From: Antilocapra americana
Taxonomy: Eukaryota > Chordata > Mammalia > Artiodactyla > Antilocapridae
Direction: 5' to 3'
NCBI GenBank assembly: GCA_007570785.1
Contig: ML661885.1
Coordinates: forward strand, 31,305,185-31,369,184
DNA length: 64,000 nt
Below the pieces are notes generated by a model. That model was not told the DNA's origin and searched no databases. It saw only the letters and a list, made by a program, of their open reading frames with translations. The translations under genes and the position numbers were made by a program. How positions within the stretch are numbered: position 1 is the stretch's first letter; the number at the start of each line of letters is the position of its first letter. Positions 23,066 through 33,740 of this stretch are shown piece after piece.

Positions 23066-23690
23066 ACGTTTCTTGACAAAACTCTGTTAGCCTTTACCCT
23101 GCTTCATTTTGTACTATAAGGCCAAGTTTGCCTGTTACTTCATGTATCATTGAACTTCCTACTTTTGCATTCCAGTCCCCTATGATGAAAAGGGCATCTT
23201 TTTTGAGTGTTAGTTCTAGAAGGTCTTGTAAGTCTTCTTCAGCATTATTGGTTGGAGTATAGACTTGGATTACTGTGATACTGAATGGTTTGCCTTGGAA
23301 ACAGACAAAGATCATTCTGTCATTTTTGAGATTGCATCCAGGTACTGTGTTTCAGACCCTTTTGTTGACTATGAGGCTACTCCATTTCTTCTAAGGGAGT
23401 CTTGCCCACAGTAGTAGATATAATGGTCATCTGAATTAAATTCACCCATTCCAGGCAATTTAGTTCAATAATTCCTAAAATGTCAATTTTCACCCTTCTC
23501 CATTCCTATTTGACCACTTCCAATTTACCTTGATTCATGGCCTAACATTCCACGTTCCTATGCAATATTGTTCTTTAGAGCATCAGACTATATCCATCGC
23601 CAATCACATCCACAACTGGGCGTTGTTTTTGCTCTGGCTCTCTCTCATCATTCTTTCTGGAGTTAGTTCTCCAGAATTTATGATTTTGAT
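23066..23690 (-). mobile_element. BovB 5' region, inverted part
   Basis: On the minus strand this runs from BovB 5' leader sequence (near 23690) into the endonuclease domain (to about 23066). It is the only place in the window where BovB endonuclease sequence appears. It abuts a BovB 3' segment in the opposite orientation, so the pair together looks like one element with an inverted 5' part. Confidence 0.85.
23094..23315 (-). pseudogene. BovB apurinic-type endonuclease remnant
   Basis: The 73-codon minus frame holds the BovB endonuclease core: Q-V-Y-T-P-T-N-N-A-E-E, then I-I-G-D-W-N-A-K-V-G, with GDWNAKVG at 23157-23180. G-D-W/F-N is the conserved metal-binding motif of APE-like LINE endonucleases, which nick the genomic target. 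Both sides of the frame are broken, so only a scrap of the domain remains. Confidence 0.85.
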
Positions 23691-23699
23691 GAATTGATG

Positions 23700-24062
23700 C
23701 ACTGAAGAATTGATGTTTTTGAACTGCAGTGTTGGAGAAGATTCTTGAGAGTCCCTTGGACTGCAAGAAGATCAAACCAGTCAATCCTAAAGGAAATCAG
23801 TCCTGAATATTCACTGGAAGGACTGATGCTGAAGTTGAACCTCCAATATTTTGGCCATTGGAAAAGACCTTGATACTGGGAAAGAGTGAAGGCGGGAGGA
23901 GAAGGGGACGACAAAGGATGAGATGGTTGGATGGTATCACCAACTCAATGGATATGAATTTGAGCAAGCTCTGGGAGTTGGTGATGGACAGGAAAGCCTG
24001 GCGTGCTGCAGTCCATGGGGTTGCAATGAGTCAGACATGACTGACCAACTGAACTGAACTGA
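23700..24062 (+). mobile_element. BovB 3' segment
   Basis: It starts 'actgaagaattgatgttttt' (R-R-I-D-V-F), continues through the C-terminal domain and ends 'gaccaactgaactgaactga'. About 12 codons are missing near 23862, where 'ttttggccattggaaaagac' has lost the usual H-L-M-R-R stretch. It is joined head-on to the inverted 5' region. Confidence 0.9.
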
Positions 24063-24122
24063 ACATGTTCTCACATAACATGTTTTTTTCACATGACATG
24101 GTTTTTTCACATCACATGCTTT
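24063..24122. repeat. imperfect 15-18-bp tandem repeat
   Basis: About three units of 'acatg-T-run-cacat' (24063-24077, 24078-24095, 24096-24113) and a partial fourth lie directly after the BovB tail. Units 2 and 3 differ at about two positions. Confidence 0.75.
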
Positions 24123-24631
24123 CCTTTTCAAAACCTGTATAGGCCTTTGTGAAAATGTTGTATATAATTACATGGTGTACTTCAATATTCGGTACCTTAT
24201 TCTCATTTCATAGGCAGTTGAAATATATAAATGCACCAATCACAATCAAGCAGAAATACATAGTGATTTTTATTATTAAAAATGAATCATGGACTTTGAA
24301 TTTCCAGTGTGACAGGTAAAGAGCTTGGAACTCATCACTCCTCTCCTTACAAGAAGAAAACAGCTGAACAAATTGAAAATCAACAAATCTTCTTAGATCC
24401 ACAAAAGAATTGTTTTCACACAGTAGACTTCTGCCCTCAAAATTAGACAGGCCAGCACAGAAAGCAACCATTTTGAAATACCCTCAGAGCTTTCTGCTGT
24501 CTTTAGGAAGAGAGGCCTTCTCTCAAAGGAAACTATTTTATCAGAGCCTAAACAACCTGAGTTTTATCAAAGCCTAACCAACCTGAAGGAAGGGATCTAT
24601 TTAATTCCAAGTACCTCTAGTCTTTAATTTG
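24123..24631. other. unrecognised sequence
   Basis: The 87-codon minus frame at 24208-24471 has no domain I recognise. No repeat family is assigned. Confidence 0.4.
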
Positions 24632-26222
24632 TTGCTGTTTGGCTGCTAAGTCATGTCCAACTTTTTGTGACCCCATGGACTGCAGCAAACCAAGCTTCCC
24701 TGTCCTTCACATTCTTACGGAGTTTGCTCAAACTCATGTCCATTGAGTCGGTGATGCCATCCAACCATCTCATTCTCTGTCACCCCTTTTGCCTCCTGCC
24801 CTCAATCTTTCCCAGCTTAAGATTTTTTTTCAGTGAGTTGGCTCTTCGCATTAGGTGGTCAAAGTATTGAGGCTTCAGCTTTGGCATCAGTCCTTCCAAT
24901 GAATATTCAGGACTGATATCCTTTAGGATTGACTGGTTTGATCTCCTTGCAGTCCAAGCGACTCTCAAGAGTCTTCTCCAGCCCCACAGTTTGGAAGCAG
25001 CAATTCATCGGCATTAAGCCTTCTTATGGTCCAACTATCACATCTGTACATGAATACTGGAAAAATAATAGCTTTGATTATTCAGACATTTGTTAGCATA
25101 GTGATGTCTCTGCTTTTTAATATGCTGTCTAGGTTTGTCATAACTTTTCTTCCAAGGGGCACGCCTCTTTTAATTTCATTGATACAGTCACTATCCACTG
25201 TTATTTTGAAGACCAAGAAAATAAAGTCTGTCACTGTTTCCATTTTTCCCCATCCTCTTCCATGAAGTGATGGGACTGGGTGTCATGATCTTAGTCTTGG
25301 AATGTTGAGTTTTAAGTCCGTTTTTTCACTCTCTTCTTTCACCTTCATCAAGAAGATCTTTAGTTTCTCTTTGCTTTCTCAAATGAGAAGCAGGTGGTAC
25401 CATCTGCTTATCTGTGATTGTTGATATTTCTCCCAGCAATCTTGATTCCAGCTTATGATTCATGCAGCCTGGCATTTTGCATGATGTACTCTGCATATAA
25501 GTTAAATAAGCAAGGTGACAACATGCAGCTTTGATGTACCCCTTTTCCAATTTTTAACTAGTCTCTTGTTCCATGTCCTATTCTAATTGTTGCTTCTTGA
25601 CCTGCACACAGGTTTCCCAGGAGGCAGGCAAGGTGGACTAGTATTCCCATCTCTAAGAATTTTCCACAGTTTGTTGTTATCCACACAGTCAAAGAATTTA
25701 GAGTAGTCAATGAAGCAGAGGTAGATTTTTTTTTTTAATTTCTGGAATTCTCTTGCTTTTTCTATGATCCAGTGGATGTTGGCAGTTTGATCTCTAGTTA
25801 CTCTGGGCCTTTTATAAACCCAGCTTGTTCATCTGAAAGTTCTCAGTTCATGTACTGTTGAAGGCTAGCTTGAAGGATTTTGAGCATCACCTTGCTAGCA
25901 TGTGAAATGAGTGAAATTGTATGGTAGGTTGAACATTCCTTAGCATTGCCTTTCTTTGGGATAGAAATGAAAACTGACCTTTTCCAGTCCTGTGGCCACT
26001 GCTGAGTTTTCCAAATTTGTTGGTATATTGAGTGCAGCACTTTCACAGCATCATCTTTTAGGATTTGAAATAGCCCAGCTGGAATTCCACCATTAGCTTT
26101 GCTTCCTAAGGCTCACTTGGCTTCACACTCCAGGATGTGTGGCTGTAGGTGAGTGACCACACCATTGAGGTTGTCCAATCATTATGACCTTTTATGTAAA
26201 GTTTTTCTGTGTATCCTTTTAT
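24632..26222 (-). mobile_element. BovB LINE, 5'-truncated, about 1.6 kb
   Basis: The complement reads from the linker (E-K-L-Y-I-K near 26205) through the RT and the C-terminal domain to the 3' end near 24640. The coding frame is badly broken. At 25399-25410 the YADD box reads stop-A-D-G. A fragment at 25843-26046 still reads clearly as the V-F-I-S-I-P-K-K-G-N-A-K-E-C part of the RT. It lacks the usual repeated gaact tail. Confidence 0.93.
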
Positions 26223-26479
26223 TTGGGATGAGGGAAGTAACCAACTGAGGCTCTTTCTAGAAGATTGAGACCAGATTTTAGGAGTATATAATGCTTCCTT
26301 CCCTCCCCATACACATATCTTAACCACCACATCAGCAGAGCCCTTCTATAATAATAGAGGATAACAGATAAAACAATTGTGGGCTCATACTTTAGAGTCC
26401 TAAGGAAAACAGAAAACAGGGGAAACTAAAACAAGGATATGAGGAAATCTTAGTCTCTGACAACAGAGCTACAGATAAT

Positions 26480-26870
26480 AGTAAATAACACAGCCTAACT
26501 CCTAGCTAGATAAACATGAAAACTGTCAATGTAAAAATCAGTCACAGACTGAAAGTGGAGAGTATTTTATTCAGTGGGAGAATCTTAGGACTTCAAGCCC
26601 AGGAGATAGCATTTCAGGTAGCACTAAGAGACAGCTCTGAGGAGGTGGGGGAAGGAGTCAAGATATATAGAAGTTTGCAGCAAATGAGCTAGGCAGTCTA
26701 AGCATCAAAGATTACTGCTAATTAAGGAAAACCAGATATCTAAAGGAATTTAGCACTCTTCTATGTTCAGGCAGATGCAAGAGTCTAGGATTATTGAAGT
26801 CATTCCTATCACATGAATCTCAGCTATCTGGGGCCAGCATCCTGGTTTTTTTTTTTGTTTGTTTTTTTAA
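26480..26870 (-). mobile_element. possible ERV LTR
   Basis: A block with 'gtattttattcagtgggaga' (an AATAAA on the minus strand), 'ccaggagatagcatttcagg', 'atgcaagagtctaggattat' and 'cagctatctggggccagcat' resembles ruminant or ERVL-type LTR copies I remember loosely. No TSD or firm ends were found. It could equally be another old repeat. Confidence 0.35.
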
Positions 26871-27141
26871 TCATTTCTTACCACGAAGCCCTGGGCTCCT
26901 CAGCAATCACTGTAGGGGGTGGTGGCCTCTGCTAAATCACTGACATTATTTCCCTTTTCGGAGACTTCATTTACATTTGGAGGCCCAAAATCACTGATGG
27001 CTGTTACATCCTTGTTTATTGATTTGGCAAGAGGTATTCCATTTCATAAGACTTACACTAAAGTCACCTTCATCAGGTCACTTTTACTCAATATACTATG
27101 TCCATGTTTCAACAACAACAACAGCAAAAATCACAAGGCAT
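26871..27141. other. unrecognised; ends in (CAA)n-like run
   Basis: No gene signal is seen. A short 'caacaacaacaacag' run near 27110 precedes the BovB tail. Confidence 0.35.
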
Positions 27142-27978
27142 CAGTTTAGTTCAGTTCAGTCACTCAGGTGTCTGACTCTTTGTGACCCCATGAATCGCAG
27201 CACACCATGCCTCCCTGTCCATCACCAACTCCCAGAGTTTACCCAAACTTATGTCCATTGATTCAGGGATGCCATCCAGCCATCTCATCCTCTGCCACCC
27301 CCTTCTCCTCCTGTCCCCAATCCTTCCCAGGCTCACGATCTTTTCCAATGAGTCATCTCTTCGCATGAGGTGGCCAAAGTATTGGAGTTTCAGCTTCAAC
27401 ATCAGTCCTTCCAATGAACACCCAGGACTGCTCTCCTTTAGGATGGACTGGTTGGATCTCCTTGAAGTCCAAGGGACTCTCACGAGTCTTCTCCAACACC
27501 ACAGTTCAAAAGCATCAGTTCTTCGGCCCTCAGTTTTCTTCACCATCCAACTCTCACATCCATACATGACCACTGGAATAACCATAGCCTTGACTAGAAA
27601 GACCTTTGTTGGCAAAGTAATGTCTCTGCTTTTTAATGTGCTATCTAGGCTGGTCCTAACTTTCCTTCCAAGGAGTAAGTGTCTTTTAATTTCATGGCTA
27701 CAATCTCCATCTGCAGTGATTTTGGAGCCCCCAAAAATAAAGTCTGACACTGATTCTACTGTTTCTCCATCTATTTGCCATTAAGTGATGGGACCAGATG
27801 CCATGATCTTAGTTTTCTCAATGTTGAGCTTTAAGCCAACTTTTTCACTCTCTGCTTTCACCTTCATCAAGAGGCTCTTTAGTTCCTCTTCACTTTCTGC
27901 CATAAGGGTGGTGTTATCTGCATATCTGAGGTTACTGAAATTTCTCCTGGCAATCTTGATTCCAGCTTGTGCTTCTTA
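27142..27978 (-). mobile_element. BovB LINE, 5'-truncated, best-preserved reading frame
   Basis: On the minus strand it runs from just upstream of the YADD box to the 3' end, which appears on the plus strand as 'agtttagttcagttcagtca'. Divergence from other copies looks low. The YADD box reads Y-A-D-N at 27913-27924. It abuts an L1 ORF1 fragment at its 5' edge. Confidence 0.95.
27160..27750 (-). pseudogene. BovB C-terminal ORF remnant, 196 codons open
   Basis: The open frame spans [11 protein letters not shown] to the last conserved codons I-H-G-V-T-K-S-Q-T, the C-terminal third of the BovB polyprotein. It includes the [11 protein letters not shown] motif. It has no RT catalytic residues and no known independent function. 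Its openness reflects recent insertion rather than selection, as far as can be seen. Confidence 0.85.
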
Positions 27979-28538
27979 GTAAAGGACAAAAAACACTGTC
28001 TACAGACACAAGGGTAGCATCAGAGCCAGACTTGGATATGGCAGAGCTTTTGGAATTATCAGACTGTGAATTTAAAATAATCATTATCAATGCACTAAAG
28101 GCTCTAATAAAAATGGAAGTGAATAGTATACAAGAGAAGATTGGTAATATAACAGTAAGACAGAAAATCTAACAAGAAATCAAAATGGCATGACATATAT
28201 TAAAAAGACAGTAAAAAGAATGAAGAATGACTTGATGGGCTCATCAGTGGACCAAGCATAGTGGAGGAAAGAGCCAGTGAGCTTGAAGTTGTTTTAATAG
28301 AAACTTCCAAAGCTGAAATGTGAAAGAAAAAAGAATGGAAACACAGGACAGAATATTCAAGAACTGTGGAGCACTTATAGAATGTACAACATACATGTAA
28401 TGGGAATATTAGAAGAGAGAAAGGAACAAAAGAAATATTTAAATCATAATTACTGAGGAATTTCCAAAATTATGACAGGCATCAAACCACAGGTCTAGAA
28501 AGCACAGAGAACACCAAGAAGAATATATTCTGAAAAAT

Positions 28539-28565
28539 ACACACACACACACATACACACACACA
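28539..28565. repeat. (CA)n microsatellite
   Basis: A CA tract with one 'cat' interruption lies inside the L1 ORF1 fragment. Confidence 0.95.
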
Positions 28566-28599
28566 CTGCACTTTGAATAATATTATTTTCAAAGTGCAG
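28566..28599. repeat. 12-bp perfect inverted repeat
   Basis: The arms are 'ctgcactttgaa' (28566-28577) and 'ttcaaagtgcag' (28588-28599), with a 10-bp AT loop. It lies in L1-derived sequence and directly follows the CA tract. No T-run follows and no RNA gene is implied. Confidence 0.9.
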
Positions 28600-28780
28600 A
28601 ATATTAAAGCAAACAGAGATCTTTGCTTTGAAAGAAGTTCGAAGAAAAAAAGATTAAAACTTTACCTATAGAAGAACAAGGATTATAATTACATTTGGAC
28701 CTTTCTTTAAAAACCAGGAAGAAAAACATTGAAGTGAAGACGTTGAAAAAAATGTAATCGAAGCCATCAATCTTTTTGTT

Positions 28781-30370
28781 AGAACAGTTGTCCTCTTCTC
28801 TCTTCCTTACTTCTGCTTGTTGTAAACCCATATCATGATGTCTGGTGCTATGGCAACCATTTTGCAATCAGTCAGAAGACAATCATGTAATTAAAGGCCT
28901 TAAATGATGATAGAGTCTTCTCTGTGAGGGTAGAGTCTTCTCTATGTATCTTATGGACACATAGAAAGAGCCTGGGGGTCCTGCTGACTTGAAATAATAT
29001 AACAATCTAGGCTTCTAATAAAAAGTCAATAGTCTCATGATTTCAGCAATTGCAAATCAGATGATTTTTGATGCCTTACTTGGCCCAACTGTTTACCAGA
29101 ACAAAAGTGTTTAATAGCAAGACTAATACATGTTTTGCTGAACAAAAACACTAAAAAAGAAAAGTGAATAAATTGTTCCTTTTTCTGTTTTTCTAAAAGA
29201 AAAACAGTACATAACTACTGCTGTCTAGAAATGAGGGCCAGAAAGAAGTGAGTTTTAGGGGGGGGGGAAGAGAAGGAAAGCACCAGGAACCCTAAAAAAC
29301 TTATCTTCTTCATAATTTTTAAATTATTTTCTCTGAGAGGGTCCTGGAAACATGAGAGAGGAAAGAACAATTATAGCTAAAATTGATGTTAATCAAGAAC
29401 CCATATCCAGTTATCAGATTGTCCAATTTTTTTCCATTAGATTTTTTAGGTTTCTTACCACTTATATAGAATTATGTTTGTGCCAAGCTTACATGCCTGA
29501 AACACAGAATACTAGATTTTAAAAGTAAATTTGACACTGTTCTTTCCTTTCAGTTCCCAATTGCAGTATCAATTTGATATTAACAAGTTTTGTTGATGAG
29601 TTTTCTATCATAGATGCACATATATAGATGAGATTGATGTAGGTTTAAAAATATGAAGGGCATGCACAAAACTGAAAAACATTGTCCATTAAATCAATGT
29701 TTATGAGGTGTTCAGGGATATTATCTAAATGATTTTTTCTATTTACTGTTGTAACAACTGGTCAGTGAAAAGTGAACTATAAAAGAGTGAAATGCAATGC
29801 AAGGCAGTTTTCCCTGGTGGCAGATACTATACTATGTCCAGGAATGTATCATCTTACTGACACTAAAAAATCATACACAGAAACACTTAATGTGTTTGGG
29901 TTACTGTTGATGATGGATTGTCATTCAAGTCCATCTTCTATGTAATTTCTCCTCCAAGTTTATCTTCTTAAAAGGCAGATGCTTCAAGTATTTTGGGACT
30001 TACAAATTTAATGGGTTACTATTTTTCTGTTGCAATTGGTGTTTCCAGAATGATGGAGTGTTCAGAATAGCTAATGTGATGGAAATCTCTGAAATTATAA
30101 TTATGTGCTTTGATTTTGTTTATAAAGAAATGAATTTGGTAGCATCAGTTTCTTAAAATAGATAAAATGTCACAAGACTCTAGTGCATACTTGTTTAGAA
30201 ATATAGATAGTAGGAGTTAGAGTGTGTTGTTTATAGTCAGGAGGACTGGTTAACTTCATGATCTGTCACTAAAGGACAATTAATCATCTCTCCTCATATT
30301 TGCCTTACCCATGTACAATTAATCTCAGAATCTCAAGGACCAGTGAAATGAAAGACTTAAGGACAAAATG
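28781..30370. other. unrecognised sequence
   Basis: About 1.6 kb with no family I can name. A G9 run lies near 29260-29268. The 87-codon minus frame at 28604-28867 overlaps the L1 edge and has no known domain. Confidence 0.4.
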
Positions 30371-30488
30371 GGGCTTCCCAGGTGCCTCAGTGGTACAGAA
30401 TTGTCCAGTAATGCAGGGAACACACGTTCAATCCATAGGTCACAAAGATCCCCTGAAGGATATGACAACTCACTCCAGTTTTTCTACT
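30371..30488 (+). mobile_element. Bov-tA SINE, 3'-truncated
   Basis: The head 'gggcttcccaggtgcctcag', the 'gttcaatccataggtcacaa' B-box region and the start of the Bov-A unit ('caactcactccag') are present. The rest is missing after about 118 bp, which suggests later deletion because SINEs are normally intact at the 3' end. Confidence 0.8.
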
Positions 30489-30604
30489 TTGGGTCTAATT
30501 AGTTTGAACTAATGTTTTGATTATCAAGTTTTATTTAAACTCCCTGTCTTTTCACATATAGTTTGTCCTTTCAACACTCCATCCAAACCCATGCCACAGA
30601 CTAA

Positions 30605-30800
30605 AACTTATTCATCCCTTGAGACCTCTTATCCCAGAAGTCTTTTTCTCCACCAAATCCAGGTTAAATGCCCTTACTCTAGATTCTGTACAGCCATTTA
30701 CTTCTTCTGACCTATTACATTATATATTTAATGTGTCTATCTCTTTGTGGTCAGTATTCAAAATTATTTGCATTACTATTGTATTCTTATCACATGATAT
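30605..30800 (+). mobile_element. L2 fragment
   Basis: 'cagaagtctttttctccacc' corresponds to the L2 'aggaagccttccctgac' region, followed by 'acagccatttacttcttctg' and 'gacctattacattatatatt'. It is an ancient LINE, strongly diverged. Confidence 0.45.
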
Positions 30801-30929
30801 AAAATATATTTAAATGTTTAAAAGATATATAAAAATGATTTTTAGTCATTAAATATTAGAGAGAAAATTTACTTCCTATGAAGGTTTCTACTCAATTTTC
30901 TCTATATTAATTTCAAACCAATGTGTTAT

Positions 30930-31418
30930 ATTAGTTTTCTACAGCTCCTGTAATAAATTACCACAAAGTTAGTGGCTGAAAGCAAAACAAATTTATTATC
31001 TTAGAGTTATTAGCTCAGAAGTCAAAAGCAGGTCTCATTAGATTAAAATCAATATGTTGTTCCTTTCTGGAGATGTGGGGGAGAATCAGTTTCCTTTCAT
31101 TTTCCAGCTTCTAGAGGCTACCTTCCCCCATCTTTAAAGCATAAAATTTGCAGCTCTCTGAAACTTTCTTCCATAGTCACATCTCCTAGCGATTTTCTTA
31201 TTCTGACTCCTTTTACTTTTAAGGAGCATTGTGGTTACTTTTGGCCAACATGGATAATCCAGAGCAGTCCCCCTATTTTAGAGTCAGATGTTTAGCTACC
31301 TTAGTTCCATCTGCAACCTTCACTTCTTTTGACACAGTAAACTAACATGCTCACAAGATTCCAAGGATTAAGATAAAGACATTTTTGGGGAAACCATTAT
31401 TCTGCCTGCCACACAGGT
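30930..31418 (-). mobile_element. MLT1-type MaLR LTR
   Basis: It opens 'attagttttctacagctcct', 'aataaattaccacaaagtta' and closes 'aaccattattctgcctgcca', the complement of the full MLT1C/D-type LTR from end to start. Length is about 490 bp. It is a nearly complete solo LTR of the non-autonomous ERVL-MaLR group. Confidence 0.75.
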
Positions 31419-31548
31419 TGAATTTGTTTCTTTTGTTTAGTTTGATTTTGTGTTTTACCAAATGAGACATCTATAGATATTTTTCAATATATAAATACTA
31501 AACAGTATTTTTTTTAACTGGAAAACTGTTAATAGTATGTAATTCATA

Positions 31549-33735
31549 AATGGTTATCTGAGGAGGCCTTGGAAATAGCTGAGAAAAGAGATGCAAAAGG
31601 CAAAGGAGAAAGGGAAAGATATACCCGTCTGAATGCAGAGTTCCAAAGAATAGCAGGGAGAGATAAGAAAGCCTTCCTAAAGGAACAATGAAAAGAAATA
31701 GAGGAAAAAAATAGAATGGGAAAAACTAGTAGAGATCCCTTCAAGAAAATTAGAAATACCAATGAACATTTCATGCAGAGATGGGCACAACAGAAGACAG
31801 AAGCAGCAAGGAACTAACAGAAGCAGAAGGGATGAAGAAAAGGTGACAAGAATACACAGAACTGTACAAAAAAGGTCTTAATGACACAGATAACCACAAT
31901 GGTGCCACCTAGGGCCAGACATCTTGGAGTGTAAAGTCAAACGAGCCTTATGAAGAATTACTACAAACAAAGCCAGTGGAGGTGATAGAATTCCAGCTGG
32001 GCTGTTTCAAATCCTAAAAGATGATGCTGTGAAAGTGCTGCACTCAATATGCCAGAAAATTCAGAAAACTCAGCAGTGACCACAGGGCTTCAAAGGTCAG
32101 TTTTCATTCCTATCCCAAAGAAAATCAATGCCAAAGAATGTTCAAACCACTGTACAATTGCTCTCATTTCATATGCTAGCAAGGTCATGCTGAAAATCCC
32201 TCAAGATAAGCTACAGCAGTAGGTGAACTGAGAACTTTCAGATGTACAAGCTGGACTTAGGGAAGACCCAGAGGAACTAGAGATCAAACTGCCAACATGC
32301 ATTGGATGATAGAAAAGGCAAGGGAATTTCAGAAAAGCATCTATTTCTGCTTCATTGACTATACTAAAGCCTTTGTGTGGATCACAACAAACTATGGAAA
32401 ATTCTTAAAGAGATAAGAATACCAGGCCACCTTGTTTTCTGAGAAACCTGTATGCAGGTCAAGAAGCAACAGTTAGAACTGACCATGGAAAAACAAACGG
32501 GTTCAAAATTGGGAAAGCAGTACTTCAAGGCTGTGTGTTGTCACCTTGCTTATTTAACTGATATGTAGAGTGCAATATGCAAAAATGCCAGGCTGGATGA
32601 ATCACAAGCTGGAATCAAGATTGCCAGGAGAAATATCAACAACCTCAGATATGAAGATGACACCACACTTGTAGCAGAAAGCGAAGAGGAACTAAAGAGC
32701 CTCTTGATGAAGGTGAAAGAGGAGAGTGAAAAAGCTGGCTTAAAACTCAACATTCAAAAAACTAAGATCATGGCATCTTGTCCTATCACTTCATGGCAAA
32801 TAGATGGGGAAACAATGGAAGCAATGACATTATTTTCTTGTGCTCAAAAATCACAGTAGATAGTGAATGCAGCCATGAAATTAAAAGACACTTGCTCCTT
32901 GAAAGAAAAGCAGTGAGAAACCTAGACGGCGTATTAAAAAACTGATACATTTCTTTATGTTTTTCCAGTTGTCACATATGGCTGTGAGAGCTGGGCAATT
33001 AAAAAAGCCTGAGTGCTGAAGAATTGATGCGTTTGAACTATGGTGCTATAGAAGACTCTTGAGAGTCCCTTGGATTAGAAGATCAAACTGAGATGAGAAT
33101 TCAAGTTCTCTTCTGTGGAGCCGAAGGGTGGAATCCACGAATGAACATACAAACACTCATGGTAGCAAGCGAATAGAATTTATTAAAGAGGTGGAAAATA
33201 CAAAACTCTCAGCATAGACACTGATGAGGGTAAAGAGTTCCTCAAAAATGCGAGGATTACAAGTTTTATATCTTTGCCAGTATTAATCTGTACATTTTTG
33301 GTTGGCACCTTTTCTTAAATGATCTTATTTCTAACCAATCAATTTCAGAGAGCTGAAAACAAGACCAAGGTCTCTGAGTCCTCCCCTGACTGCTAGTAAT
33401 TTCTACCTCAAAACCAGTCAAGCCTAAAGGAAATCAAGTCTGAATATTTACTGGGGACTGATGCTGAAGCACCAATACTCTGGCCACTGATGTGCAGAGC
33501 CAGCTCATTGGAAAAGATCCTGATGCTGGGAAAGATTGAGGGCATGAATAGAAGGGGGCAACAGGGGATGGGTTGGTTGGGTGGCATCATTGCCTCAGTG
33601 GGCCCGAGTTTGAGCAAACTCATGTGTATCTCACTATCTGGGAGATAGTGAAGGACAGGGAAGCCTAGTATGCCACAGTCCATGGTTTCACAAAGAGTCA
33701 GGCAGGGCTGAGCAGCTGAACAGCAACCACAGCAA
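31549..33735 (+). mobile_element. BovB LINE, 5'-truncated, split by solo LTR
   Basis: The first part (31549-33088) runs from the linker ('tggttatctgaggaggcctt') through the RT. The second (33411-33735) is the C-terminal and 3' end. They join exactly across a 322-bp solo LTR flanked by a 4-bp duplication. Many indels and stops break the frame. At 32650-32661 the YADD box reads Y-E-D-D. The endonuclease is missing. Confidence 0.92.
33089..33410 (-). mobile_element. solo ERV LTR, 322 bp, 4-bp TSD
   Basis: The ends are TG...CA in both readings, and the flanks are 'aaac' at 33085-33088 and 33411-33414. Removing one copy plus the LTR restores the BovB target 'gatcaaaccagtc'. A minus-strand AATAAA at 33179-33184 sets the orientation. 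A 4-bp duplication is typical of gammaretrovirus-like (ERV1) integrases. No gag, pol or env sequence is present; the internal region was probably lost by LTR-LTR recombination. Confidence 0.8.
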
Positions 33736-33740
33736 CACAT

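Larger units (their letters stand above)
27985..28780 (+). mobile_element. L1 ORF1-region fragment
   Basis: 'gatatggcagagcttttgga', 'attatcagactgtgaattta', 'tgatgggctcatcagtggac', 'aatattcaagaactgtggag' and 'gaaagcacagagaacaccaa' follow L1 ORF1 in order. ORF1 encodes the RNA-binding chaperone. The frame is broken; only 67 codons are open at 27969-28172. The far end near 28780 is uncertain. Confidence 0.8.
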
